Positions 1 through 53,205 of a stretch of 64,000 nt of DNA are shown here, piece by piece. Source of the stretch: Micropterix aruncella (Eukaryota; Arthropoda; Insecta; Lepidoptera; Micropterigidae); NCBI GenBank assembly GCA_944548615.1, contig OX155978.1, forward strand, positions 2,472,787-2,536,786, given 5' to 3'. Each line of letters opens with the position of its first letter. The stretch's first letter is position 1. Below the pieces are notes generated by a model. The model was not told the DNA's origin. It did not search any database and worked only from the letters and a program-made list of their open reading frames with translations. Both the position numbers and the translations under genes were made by a program.

Positions 1-135
1 CTAGATGAGTATTGTCAAAAATATTATTTATTACATTGTAGAGATACATCATATCGTAGGTTGTACGCCTATCTTCAAGACTATCGAGTTTAAAGAGAGC
101 TAATCTGTCCTTGTACGATTCTCAGATTTATTTTT
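1..135 (-). pseudogene. Non-LTR retrotransposon RT C-terminal fragment (runs off the window)
   Basis: The minus strand reads YKDRLALFKLDSLEDRR then TTYDMMYLYNVINNIF, the post-RT region typical of CR1/L2/Jockey-like LINEs. It continues past the left edge. Confidence 0.55.
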
Positions 136-174
136 CCTAAAGCACAAGTGCTTTAATTTTTTTTTTTTAATACG

Positions 175-540
175 CTCGATTCGTTGCTTGTACAGGTTGT
201 ATTGGGGGGACCAATACAAGTTGAAAAAATCTGCTTAAGAAGCAGAATCCGTCGTCAAAGCTGGCCTGAATCCTTTGAAGGTGTTGCTCTGTGTTTGGTG
301 GGATTGCACAGGAATTATTCCAGCTACTCCAATGCGGAGAATCCATTACAGCGGACAAATGCTTTAAACATTTGACTACCTATATCAGCGATCAGTTCTG
401 GCCAACCGAAAAGGCAGCACGACAATGATAGACCGCACGTCGCTAAAGAGATTCTACGAAAACTGCAAGTTTCTTTGGGAATTTCTCCACTCCCCACCCA
501 CTCCTGACACTGCGCTTTTCTTCAGATGAAAATTGATATT
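175..540 (+). pseudogene. Decayed mariner transposase fragment
   Basis: Across shifted frames the plus strand reads VVKAGLNPLKVLLCVWWDC (first catalytic Asp region) at about 255-315 and HDNDRPHVAKEILRKLQ (second catalytic Asp) at about 419-470, then LWEFLHSPPTP. These are the mariner signatures WWD and HDNARPH. Stops and frameshifts show it is dead. No TIRs were found. Confidence 0.75.
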
Positions 541-543
541 TTC

Positions 544-565
544 TAACCTAACCTAACCTAACCTA
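544..565. repeat. Short insect-type telomeric motif (CCTAA)4
   Basis: Four consecutive CCTAA units, the complement of TTAGG. The tract is too short to be a telomere. It is an interstitial motif. Confidence 0.6.
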
Positions 566-750
566 TCCCCGATAGGGACTGTGTCGAGTGATTATGGTCG
601 TAAATGTATTATATTTGTGGTATTTCCGAGGTATTCAAATGGCTATTTTCCAATATGATGCGGTATTTTCTTAAATATGGCGAAACTTAAAAAATATTTG
701 TGTCGCATGTACAAGATATATTCCAACCAAAGTTTCACAATGTAGTTTCA

Positions 751-1418
751 GCACCCTTCAGCTACATAACGACCAAATTTGGTTGCACCGTTGACTACGT
801 AACGACCAATATTGGCGGCTTGCTCCCGGAGCGCACAGTAACATTATTTTCTAATTCGAACGCATCCTAAAATCCATACCAAATATCTCATTATTACCAT
901 AGATACATAGACGGTCGCTAGAATAATTTCGCGGGTCATTTCGCGGATATTTCTGGTAAAATTTCATTGTCAAACATCTTCATTTTTTTTCGAGAAATCA
1001 TCAAAAAATTTATTGGTTTTATGAGCTAATATCTAAATATATTTGTATATAAATAAGCAAAACGAAATATTACATTTGATAGATACTACTAATTAAGATC
1101 ACGATAATATTTACAATTTCTAAATAGGGTTCCGTATTTTTCCGTAAGACAAGTACAAGTTAGAAACGCCGAGTTTTTTTTCACTTTTTCGACTTTCTCA
1201 TATTCATTCATAATTATCTAATTGTTTTACAAAATTGTTTTACGATTTCAATATTCTATATACGAAATTTCAATGCGATTATTGCACAGTTATTGTTTTT
1301 ATGATTGCTATAGTAGTTCCATAGTTATAGTACTTTTTGTCGAGCGCGGCGATATTGCAAGAAATTCCAATAAATTGCCGCGGTCTGCCATGATATTATG
1401 CCGCTACTCGAAGGTTCT
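751..1418 (-). mobile_element. Old piggyBac-type MITE (660-bp family), inverted copy
   Basis: Reverse complement of the elements at 34782, 39708 and 40636, sharing the ACGTAACGACCAATATTGGC and TTGCCGC..GCCGCTACTCG ends. Its flanking TTAA sites are mutated, so it is an older copy. Confidence 0.6.
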
Positions 1419-1739
1419 GTCTGTGTACGAAATATTATGTCTCCATGTTCAATATTTCAAGATTGACGCATGACTAGCGCGCACCCTGGTCGGCCGATTT
1501 CAACCTCAATCTTACCACCCTCAAATGATGCCTGCATGCCAAACTTCAGCACATTCGGAAGAAGCGTTTGGGCACTATCGTAAAGACAAACAGTCTTTTT
1601 CTAGTTTTCTGTTTATTTTTTTCTACAACACTACAACAATTTTTGTCTACTTTCTGTTTATTCTATCATCTTAATTACTTTCTCTGTCGAGAAACTAATG
1701 AAAATGATAGAATAAAGAGAAAAGTAGAAAAAAATTGGT

Positions 1740-2095
1740 AACAAAGAAAAACAAAACATTAAAATTACATAAAGACGTAGAGAAAAGGAATGAGGAAAGG
1801 GATGGGAGAAGGAAGGGGGGGAAGGGTTGATTGTTATGGTTTTAGGCTTGAGCCTGGCCTTTAAAGTGGTGATGCTGAGGGCTGTTCTGACATTATTCGG
1901 TAAATCATTCCAGTTGTGCAGCTTTCACAGAGAATGAGTATGAGAAAAGTCGATGATGTGACCAGGGATAGATAACAAGTTACTGTCCAATGATCTGAGA
2001 TGTGTGTCTGAGCTGTGCGTCGATAGAGCGGTGAACCTTTCGGAGAGATAAAGCGGCACACCATTCGCAAGGATTCTACATAAGTCAGAGAGTTC
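1740..2095 (-). pseudogene. LINE 3' remnant
   Basis: The minus strand at about 1845-1930 reads KLHNWNDLPNNVRTALSI, the C-terminal 'WN.LP..VR....' motif of LINE reverse transcriptases. It is truncated. Confidence 0.45.
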
Positions 2096-2650
2096 TAACC
2101 TGCCTCATATCCCTGGTTGCAAATGAAATACAGACGGACCTGCTATGGAAATCGAATACTGTTATTACAGTTCTGGATGATGAGCGGTACATTTCGGATA
2201 GCTATCTTGACACATGTAAGCTTACCTTACCACCTATTCACTCCTGCTTAGAATTGAAGCCATAGAAATAAGGATGCGGAAATTGCAGTTTTGGATATTT
2301 TTTCTAGGAAGGCGTAGATTATTTTCCTGGAGAGACCAAGATCTTTAAAGAGGTGAAACAGATTTGGCTGGCAGGCCACGAGAGCCAACTTCCACCACGT
2401 TAAGGTGAACAGTGAAGCCGTTCCGGGTGATGGCATTTGCAAGATCATGGTATTTGTACTCATAATTTTTAGTATATTTGATTCCCATGGAACAGTTAAT
2501 TCTTCAATAACGCCCATCTTCCGAGATAGAGAGTAAAGAGTTATATCTGGGAATTTAAAATGCTTAGAAACCTAATCGACCTCCAGAATCCAATCTGAAG
2601 CTTTCTCAATTATTGAGAAAGGTTTTGTAGTGGAATGTTTTTGCCTTTAA

Positions 2651-2910
2651 CCCCTCAGGCCCCGATTGGCCGATATCGGCCACAAAACGATTCAGCGTGA
2701 CTGCCCCGTTTTAATTTTATTTTACTTTAATTTGTTTTATTTTATAATGTTTCATTATGTTAATATGTTTCATTTTAATTATGGGTAGTGGTTTGGCAGT
2801 AATTAATGTTTTGGTGAGACAGTGTCGTAATTCAATTTTTTTACTAATTTTTACTAAATTTTTTTGGGACAGCAACTTGTCAATTGGCTGAGGGGCCGAG
2901 GCCTAAAGGG
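2651..2910. mobile_element. piggyBac-type MITE (260-bp family)
   Basis: Flanked by TTAA at 2647-2650 and 2911-2914. It starts CCCCTCAGGCC and ends GGCCTAAAGGG. It contains the palindrome TGGCCGATATCGGCCA. Related copies are at 17937, 33076 and 35534. The LINE target without it reads GCCTTTTAAAGCCC. Confidence 0.8.
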
Positions 2911-2962
2911 TTAAAGCCCTCCCGCACAAACTTTATTAAGGGTTTGGAGGGTACTGTTAGGC

Positions 2963-3609
2963 CAGTGATTCCCAAAGTGGTCTATATAGACCCCCAGGGG
3001 TCGATTTCGAATTGCAGGGGGTCCATGTCAATGGGAAAAAAATGGGTGGGCATAAGATGTAAATGGGGGTTTACGTAAGCGGATCTCATTTAGGAAGGTC
3101 ATCATAAACATTTAGTTGATCAGTAAATGTCTTATTACACCTAAACAGGTTGTGTGTAGGTACAGCATAGTATTTCAAAGTTATATTAATCGCAATAAAC
3201 AAACGAGCATGTTTCGTGTCATGTAAGGATATCAACACTCAACTCAAATTGCATCACTACTCGATGGAGGAGGGCAGCGTACATGACCATCGAGAGTAGG
3301 TGCAAATGAGATATGTGAAAAAAATGCACTTCAATTGGTATTCGTGCGAGAGATAGTGCTAAATGTGCAGTTATGTGCGGCTTTCTCATACTTTAAAGTC
3401 GCAGACGCTTAGAAATGAACAACTAAAAATTGTACATGTTTTTATTTTTTTACTACTGTGCACTTTACCAAAAATCATATGTAAGTGACCAGTACTGTGC
3501 CAGCTGACAAAATCACATTTAAAGGTTTAGGAAAATTCAATAATTTTTAGGCAGGGGTCTACGGAAAACAGCAAGTGGTCTATGTGACAAAATAGTTTGG
3601 GTACCTCTG
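2963..3609. mobile_element. hAT-type MITE (647 bp)
   Basis: Ends CAGTGATTCCCAAAGTGG and TTTGGGTACCTCTG. The 8-bp target duplication is TGTTAGGC (2955-2962) and TGTCAGGC (3610-3617), 7 of 8 matching. It has no coding capacity. Confidence 0.7.
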
Positions 3610-3656
3610 TGTCAGGCCCTTGCTGGCACGAGCCACTGAGTGGCTATCTGCTTTAA

Positions 3657-4230
3657 CCCTTTACTGGGAACATGATTTTAAACGACGTAATAGGGAACTT
3701 TGGTCTGTGGGACCGCTATTTTGAATTATTGATTATAAAACACACTTCTACCTAACAACATTTTATTTAAGTACCAATATCAAAAGCCTGGTATCTTGCG
3801 AACTGGAAAGAGTTAGGTATAACAGTTATATGTATTGTCTATCTTATTATAAATAACACTTATGTCGTATTCGGAGCACATTTTTTGCAGACCTTCATAG
3901 AACACTCTAAACTTATAGGATCCGAGCATTTGGTGCATTTATAGCCTGTATTGCGCTTATTGGTGTATAGACAGAGTTTGCAAGTCTTTATTTTTTCATG
4001 TTTGTCTGTCATGGTCATCGGTACCTCCGCAGAAAGTATAACAGACCGGTACTAATAATGACGATTTTTTAAACCAGAGCTAAAACAATAAAACAGATGC
4101 TCCTATAGACACGATCGTCGGGTGCGCCAACACATCGGAAACTAATAGAATACTGATGGGCGGGGGGACGGACTGGAAGCATTTCTAAGAAACCATAGCG
4201 GTCTGTGAGACCGATGTTCCTGGTTAAGGG
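3657..4230 (-). mobile_element. Internally deleted piggyBac element with C-terminal Cys-domain remnant
   Basis: TTAA flanks at 3653-3656 and 4231-4234. The TIRs CCCTTTACTGGGAACAT and ATGTTCCTGGTTAAGGG are imperfect. On the minus strand about 3850-3985 an open stretch reads CKLCLYTNKRNTGYKC, then TKCSD..LECSMKVCKKC, ending at a stop. This spacing resembles the Cys-rich C-terminal domain of piggyBac transposases. The catalytic part is gone. Confidence 0.65.
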
Positions 4231-4245
4231 TTAATATTCCGTGAT

Positions 4246-4442
4246 ATGGTAATATTTGTCAAAGAACCACATCAATATTCGATTTCATACTCTCCAATTG
4301 TTTATAAACTCCCGCAGCATCTAGGGAGAACAAATTCCCGAAAGAGAACAAATAAAACGAAAGACAACTTTTTTTCCAACTTGTATAAAAAAACATTTAC
4401 TCAACAATACCAGTATAAAATTTTCATTACATTAGCCTTATA
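4246..4442. other. Unassigned DNA next to the PEX6 stop
   Basis: AT-rich sequence between the piggyBac remnant and the PEX6 stop codon, presumably the PEX6 3' UTR and flank. I see no canonical AATAAA in the sense of PEX6 here. Confidence 0.3.
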
Positions 4443-45297
<40,855 letters not shown>

Positions 45298-45304
45298 AGT
45301 CCAT

Positions 45305-46150
45305 TAAACTTTTGATTTTCCTTTGTTTTCTATACCTGAAACAAGGTTGGTTTTTTTTAACAAAAAATGTAGATCTTCCATATTTTTTTCATATTACATC
45401 ATTACAATTTTTGCAGTTTAGCAAACTCTTCTATATTGAAGATGCTTTAATGTCGCTTCACTATATTCATCAGTGATTCTGAAACCATAAAAATATTGCT
45501 ATATCTCTATAAATAAGCGAGATATAGTCGTTTAAAGAAGCGTCAAACACCTATATTCTGGTAGGTTGTTAGTTTTTTTTCTAAACAATTGATAAACACC
45601 AATATGGCGGCACGTTAAGGAATTATTGCAGTATAGGAACCTTTCTCAAAAATTGAAAAAATGAAGATATACTACTAAATTCGACCATTCTAATGCTAAA
45701 TGTAAAAGAAAAAAGCTTCGGACGCGTAAAAATTCAAAAACAAATTTACATACAAAAAAAAAAGTTTTTTTTAATCGGTTTTTAAGGTTGTTTTTAAAAT
45801 AATCTAACCTACCGCCAAATAAGTGTTTATGTATTATTTTAATAAAAAAGCAACTTAACCTACCTAAATGTATGGGTTTGGCGCTTCTTTGAATGCCTAT
45901 ATCTCGCTTATTTATTGAGACCGAATAAAATTATTGCAGATTCGGAATCAGCGTGGTGAATATAGTCTAGCGACGTTAAAAAAACAACAATCTAGAAGAG
46001 GTTCCTATACTGCAATAATACCCTAAACGGTTAGCTAAATTGCATTAGAAAATAGAGCAAAGATTTTAATATTCGGAATCTATGTGATGAATATAGTGGG
46101 GTGACATTTAAACATTAATGTAGAAGAGTTTGATAAACTGCATAAATTCC
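45305..46150. repeat. Inverted-repeat region in the PEX6 upstream flank
   Basis: 45400-45560 recurs inverted at about 45870-46020 (GCCTATATCTCGCTTATTTA..) and its outer part again at 46068-46150 (GATGAATATAGTG..AGAAGAGTTTG). ATTATTGCAGTATAGGAACC is likewise mirrored at about 45620 and 46000. No promoter motif could be assigned. Confidence 0.6.
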
Positions 46151-46589
46151 AATATCGTTTAATGCTTATTTTAAAATGAAAATAATATAAAATTACTAAT
46201 ATTACAAGCATCGAAATACTGAAAAAACGCAATAAAAACAAGTTCGCATGTAACCTCAAAATGTGAAAATTCTCTTCTAAAACTGTAAGAATCACACAAA
46301 GCCTATATTTACATTTTATATTTATGCATTTTAAATTTTATACGTATTTCGAAAAACATTTAGCTGTACAAAACTGTTGAAAACTTTACAACAACTTTTC
46401 TTTTCTAACCTAACTTCGTATAGGTCTCTGAAGCTGGCGCCAGAAAACGGTATATATAAACATACGTACGTATAGCAAACCAATATCAGTCCACCAATGA
46501 CAACGCGCGAATTATGCTACAACTGAAAATAAATATTAAAGCTCCCGCGGGAAATACAAACTATGCCTGTCTAATTTAGCAGAGTAGGC

Positions 46590-49500
46590 AACAGACCGAA
46601 TCGGATACTCAAATTTTAGTCTGCTAATGATCGAGAATCATAATTAAGGAGGTTCAAAATTTTACTATGCATATTAATGTCAAAACTCGAGTCCGCTCTC
46701 CGCCGATGATTGTATTAATGGGCGAGGCGGCCGCTCAAACTTCAGTCTGGCAGGCATCGAGAATCCCACTTTAGGAAGTTTAAAATTTTACTATACATAG
46801 CTGATGATATTTTACATCACATATAAAAAGTGCGTGAGGTCATTTTTTCTTAAATTGGAGATATTAATTCCCGAACTCGGGCCCGCGCCGCCCCGATGAC
46901 TGTATGTAATGGTGGTGGCAGCCACTCAAACTTCGGTCTGGCAGGCATCGAGAATCCACTTTCGGAAGTTCAAAATTTTACTATACATAGCTGATGATAT
47001 TATACATCACATATAAAAAGTGCGTGAGGTCATTTTTTCTTAAATTGGAGATATTAATTCCCGAACTAGGGCCCGCGCCGCGTCGATGACTATATGTAAT
47101 GGTGGTGGCAGCCGCTCAAACTTCGGTCTGGTTGACATCGAGAATCCCACTTTAGGAAGTTCAAAATTTTACTATACATAGCAGATGATATTTTACATCA
47201 CATAAAAAAGTGCGTGAGGTCATTTTTTCTTAAATTGGAGATATTCATTCCCGAACTCGGGCCCGCCGCGTCGATGATTATATTTAATGAGCGAGGCGGC
47301 CGCTCAAACTTCGGTCTGGCAGGCATCGAGAATCCCACTTTAGGAAGTTCAAAATTTTATTATACATAGCTGATCATATTTTACATCACATATAAAAAGT
47401 GCGTGAGGTCATTTTTTCTTAACTTGGAGATATTAATTCCCGAACTCGGGCCCGCGCCGCGCCGATGACTATATGTAATGAGCGAGGCGGCCGCTCAAAC
47501 TTCGGTCTGGCAGGCATCGAGAATCCCACTTTAGGAAGTTGAATATTTTACTATTCATAGCTGATGATATTATACATCACATATAAAAAGTGCGTGCGAT
47601 CATTTTTTCTTAAATTGGACATATTAATTCCCGAACTCGGGCCCGCGCCGCGCCGATGACTGTATGTAATGGTGGTGGCAGCCACTCAAACTTCGGTCTG
47701 GCAGGCATCGAGAATCCCACTTTAGGAAGTTCAAAATTTTACTATACATACCTGATGATATTGTACATCACATATAAAAGGTGCGTTACGTCATTTTGTC
47801 TTAAATTTGAGATATTAATTCCCGAACTCGGGCCCGCGCCGCGTCGATGAATATATGTAATGGTGGTGGCAGCCGCTCAAACTTCGGTCTGGCTGGCATC
47901 GAGAATCAGACTTTAGGGAGTTCAAAATTTTACTATACATAGCTGATGATATTCTACATCACATATAAAAAGTGCGTGAGGTCATTTTTTCTTAAATTGG
48001 AGATATTAATTCCCAAACTCGGGCCCGCTCTCCGCCGATGATTATATTTAATGAGCGAGGCGGCCGCTCAAACTACGGTCTGGCAGGCATTGAGAATCCC
48101 ACTTTAGGAAGTTCAATATTTTACTATGCATAGCTGATGATATTGTACATCACATATAAAAGGTGCGTTAGGTCATTTTGTCTTAAATTGGAGATATTAA
48201 TTCCCGAACTCGGGCCCGCGCCGCGTCGATGAATATAAGTAATAGTGGTGGCAGCCGCTCAAACTTCGGTCTGGCAGGCATCGAGAATCCCACTTTAGGA
48301 AGTTCAAAATTTTACTATACATAGCTGATGATATTCTACATCACATATAAAAAGTCCGCGAGGTCATTTTTTCTTAACTTGGAGATATTAATTCCCGAAC
48401 TCGGGCCCGCGCCGCGCCGATGACTATATGTAATGAGCGAGGCGGCCGCTCAAACTTCGGTCTGGCAGACATCGAGAATCCCACTTTAGGAAGTTCAAAA
48501 TTTTACTCTACATACCTGATGATATTGTACATCACATATAAAAGGTGCGTTAGGTCATTTTGTCTTAAATTTGAGATATTCATTCCCGAACTCGGGCCCG
48601 CCGCGTCGATGATTATATTTAATGAGCGAGGCGGCCGCTCAAACTTCGGTCTGGCAGGCATCGAGAATCCCACTTTAGGAAGTTCAAAATTTTATTGTAC
48701 ATAGCTGATCATATTTTACATCACATATAAAAAGTGCGTGAGGTCATTTTTTCTTAACTTGGAGATATTAATTCCCGAACTCGGGCCCGCGCCGCGCCGA
48801 TGACTATATGTAATGAGCGAGGCGGCCGCTCAAACTTCGGTCTGGCAGGCATCGAGAATCCCACTTTAGGAAGTTGAATATTTTACTATTCATAGCTGAT
48901 GATATTATACATCACATATAAAAAGTGCGTGCGATCATTTTTTCTTAAATTGGACATATTAATTCCCGAACTCGGGCCCGCGCCGCGCCGATGACTGTAT
49001 GTAATGGTGGTGGCAGCCACTCAAACTTCGGTCTGGCAGGCATCGAGAATCCCACTTTAGGAAGTTCAAAATTTTACTATACATACCTGATGATATTGTA
49101 CATCACATATAAAAGGTGCGTTACGTCATTTTGTCTTAAATTTGAGATATTAATTCCCGAACTCGGGCCCGCGCCGCGTCGATGAATATATGTAATGGTG
49201 GTGGCAGCCGCTCAAACTTCGGTCTGGCTGGCATCGAGAATCAGACTTTAGGGAGTTCAAAATTTTACTATACATAGCTGATGATATTCTACATCACATA
49301 TAAAAAGTGCGTGAGGTCATTTTTTCTTAAATTGGAGATATTAATTCCCAAACTCGGGCCCGCTCTCCGCCGATGATTATATTTAATGAGCGAGGCGGCC
49401 GCTCAAACTACGGTCTGGCAGGCATTGAGAATCCCACTTTAGGAAGTTCAATATTTTACTATGCATAGCTGATGATATTGTACATCACATATAAAAGGTG

Positions 49501-52500
49501 CGTTAGGTCATTTTGTCTTAAATTGGAGATATTAATTCCCGAACTCGGGCCCGCGCCGCGTCGATGAATATATGTAATAGTGGTGGCAGCCGCTCAAACT
49601 TCGGTCTGGCAGGCATCGAGAATCCCACTTTAGGAAGTTCAAAATTTTACTATACATAGCTGATGATATTCTACATCACATATAAAAAGTCCGCGAGGTC
49701 ATTTTTTCTTAACTTGGAGATATTAATTCCCGAACTCGGGCCCGCGCCGCGCCGATGACTATATGTAATGAGCGAGGCGGCCGCTCAAACTTCGGTCTGG
49801 CAGACATCGAGAATCCCACTTTAGGAAGTTCAAAATTTTACTCTACATACCTGATGATATTGTACATCACATATAAAAGGTGCGTTAGGTCATTTTGTCT
49901 TAAATTTGAGATATTCATTCCCGAACTCGGGCCCGCCGCGTCGATGATTATATTTAATGAGCGAGGCGGCCGCTCAAACTTCGGTCTGGCAGGCATCGAT
50001 AATCCCACTTTAGGAAGTTCAAAATTTTATTATACATAGCTGATCATATTTTACATCACATATAAAAAGTGCGTGAGGTCATTTTTTCTTAACTTGGAGA
50101 TATTAATTCCCGAACTCGGGCCCGCGCCGCGCCGATGACTATATGTAATGAGCGAGGCGGCCGCTCAAACTTCGGTCTGGCAGACATCGAGAATCCCACT
50201 TTAGGAAGTTCAAAATTTTACTCTACATACCTGATGATATTGTACATCACATATAAAAGGTGCGTTAGGTCATTTTGTCTTAAATTTGAGATATTCATTC
50301 CCGAACTCGGGCCCGCCGCGTCGATGATTATATTTAATGAGCGAGGCGGCCGCTCAAACTTCGGTCTGGCAGGCATCGAGAATCCCACTTTAGGAAGTTC
50401 AAAATTTTATTATACATAGCTGATCATATTTTACATCACATATAAAAAGTGCGTGAGGTCATTTTTTCTTAACTTGGAGATATTAATTACCGAACTCGGG
50501 CCCGCGCCGCGCCGATGACTATATGTAATGAGCGAGGCGGCCGCTCAAACTTCGGTCTGGCAGGCATCGAGAATCCCACTTTAGGAAGTTGAATATTTCA
50601 CTATTCATAGCTGATGATATTATACATCACATATAAAAAGTGCGTGCGATCATTTTTTCTTAAATTGGACATATTAATTCCCGAACTCGGGCCCGCGCCG
50701 CGCCGATGACTGTATGTAATGGTGGTGGCAGCCACTCAAACTTCGGTCTGGCAGGCATCGAGAATCCCACTTTAGGAAGTTCAAAATTTTACTATACATA
50801 CCTGATGATATTGTACATCACATATAAAAGGTGCGTTACGTCATTTTGTTTTAAATTTGAGATATTAATTCCCGAACTCGGGCCCGCGCCGCGTCGATGA
50901 ATAAATGTAATGGTGGTGGCAGCCGCTCAAACTTCGGTCTGGCAGGCATCGAGAATCCCACTTTAGGAAGTTCAAAATTTTACTATACATAGCTGATGAT
51001 ATTCTACATCACATATAAAAAGTTCGCGAGGTCATTTTTTCTTAAATTGGAGATATTCATTCCCGAACTCGGGCCCGCCGCGTCGATGATTATATTTAAT
51101 GAGCGAGGCGGCCGCTCAAACTTCGGTCTGGCAGGCATCGAGAATCCCACTTTAGGAAGTTGAATATTTTACTATTCATAGCTGATGATATTATACATCA
51201 CATATAAAAAGTGCGTGCGATCATTTTTTCTTAAATTGCACATGTTAATTCCCGAACTCGGGCCCGCGCCGCGCCGATGACTGTATGTAATGGTGGTGGC
51301 AGCCACTCAAACTTCGGTCTGGCAGGCATCGAGAATCCCACTTTAGGAAGTTCAAAATTTTACTCTACATACCTGATGATATTGTACATCACATATAAAA
51401 GGTGCGTTAGGTCATTTTGTCTTAAATTTGAGATATTAATTCCCGAACTCGGGCCCGCGCCGCGTCGATGAATATATGTAATGGTGGTGGCAGCCGCTCA
51501 AACTTCGGTCTGGCTGGCATCGAGAATCCGACTTTAGGGAGTTCAAAATTTTACTATACATAGCTGATGATATTTTACATCACATATAAAAAGTGCGTGA
51601 GGTCATTTTTCTTAAATTGGAGATATTAATTCCCAAACTCGGGCCCGCTCTCCGCCGATGATTATATTTAATGAGCGAGGCGGCCGCTCAAACTACGGTC
51701 TGGCAGGCATCGAGAATCCCACTTTAGGAAGTTCAATATTTTACTATGCATAGCTGATGATATTGTACATCACATATAAAAGGTGCGTTACGTCATTTTG
51801 TCTTAAATTGGAGATATTAATTCCCGAACTCGGGCCCGCGCCGCGTCGATGAATATATGTAATAGTGGTGGCAGCCGCTCAAACTTCGGTCTGGCAGGCA
51901 TCGAGAATCCCACTTTAGGAAGTTCAAAATTTTACTATACATAGCTGATGATATTCTACATCACATATAAAAAGTCCGCCAGGTCATTTTTTCTTAAATT
52001 GGAGATATTCATTCCCGAACTCGGGCCCGCCGCGTCGATGATTATATTTAATGAGCGAGGCGGCCGCTCAAACTTCGGTCTGGCAGGCATCGATAATCCC
52101 ACTTTACTAAGTTCAAAATTTTATTATACATAGCTGATCATATTTTACATCACATATAAAAAGTGCGTGAGGTCATTTTTTCTTAACTTGGAGATATTAA
52201 TTCCCGAACTCGGGCCCGCGCCGCGCCGATGACTATATGTAATGAGCGAGGCGGCCGCTCAAACTTCGGTCTGGCAGACATCGAGAATCCCACTTTAGGA
52301 AGTTCAAAATTTTACTCTACATACCTGATGATATTGTACATCACATATAAAAGGTGCGTTAGGTTATTTTGTCTTAAATTTGAGATATTAATTCCCGAAC
52401 TCGGGCCCGCGCCGCGTCGATGAATATATGTAATGGTGGTGGCAGCCGCTCAAACTTCGGTCTGGCTGGCATCGAGAATCCGACTTTAGGGAGTTCAAAA

Positions 52501-53205
52501 TTTTACTATACATAGCTGATGATATTTTACATCACATATAAAAAGTGCGTGAGGTCATTTTTTCTTAAATTGGAGATATTAATTCCCAAACTCGGGCCCG
52601 CTCTCCGCCGATGATTATATTTAATGAGCGAGGCGGCCGCTCAAACTACGGTCTGGCAGGCATCGAGAATCCCACTTTAGGAAGTTCAATATTTTATTAT
52701 GCATAGCTGATGATATTGTACATCACATATAAAAGGTGCGTTAGGTCATTTTGTCTTAAATTGGAGATATTAATTCCCGAACTCGGGCACGCGCCGCGTC
52801 GATGAATATATGTAATAGTGGTGGCGGCCGCTCAAACTTCGGTCTGGCAGGCATCGAGAATCCCACTTTAGGAAGTTCAAAATTTTACTATACATAGCTG
52901 ATGATATTTTACATCACATATAGAAAGTGCGTGAGGTCATTTTTTCTTAAATTGGAGATATTAATTCCCAAACTCGGGCCCGCTCTCCGCCGATGATTAT
53001 ATTTAATGAGCGAGGCGGCCGCTCAAACTTTGGTCTGGCAGGCATCGAGAATCCCACTTTAGGAAGTTCAAAATTTTACTATGCATAGATGATGATATTT
53101 TACATCACATATAAAAAGTGCGTGAGGTTATTTTTTCTTAAATTGGAGATATTAATTCCCGAACTCGGGCCCGCGCCGCGTCGATGATTATATTTAATGT
53201 AATGT
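46590..53205 (+). repeat. Tandem array of about 190-bp satellite units (about 35)
   Basis: Each unit contains GGCGGCCGCTCAAACTTCGG or a GGTGGTGGCAGCC variant, TCGAGAATCCCACTTTAGGA, ATACATAGCTGATGATATT, ACATCACATATAAAA and CCCGAACTCGGGCCCGC. Spacing is 188-191 bp. Short ORFs recur at the unit period and are not genes. The leftmost unit is diverged. Confidence 0.95.
47461..50130 (+). repeat. Higher-order duplication, 2 x 1335 bp (7 units)
   Basis: 47461-48795 and 48796-50130 match with only a handful of differences by eye (for example near 48236/49571 and 48692/50027). A 2-unit block (about 49746-50125) is duplicated again right after. Confidence 0.85.

Larger units (their letters stand above)
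2155..3652 (-). mobile_element. RLE-type LINE fragment with two nested insertions
   Basis: Matches the multicopy family best seen at 30690-31275 and 38465-39320. The LINE pieces are about 2155-2650, 2911-2962 and 3610-3652. They are separated by a piggyBac MITE (2651-2910) and a hAT MITE (2963-3609). Confidence 0.6.

Noticed and set aside
544..565. Chromosome end
   Set aside because: Only four CCTAA units with TE sequence on both sides.
47656..52423. Repeated ORFs of 61-94 codons in the satellite array as a gene family
   Set aside because: They recur at exact unit spacing, have identical boundaries set by the repeat and show no start context. They are by-products of the 190-bp repeat.
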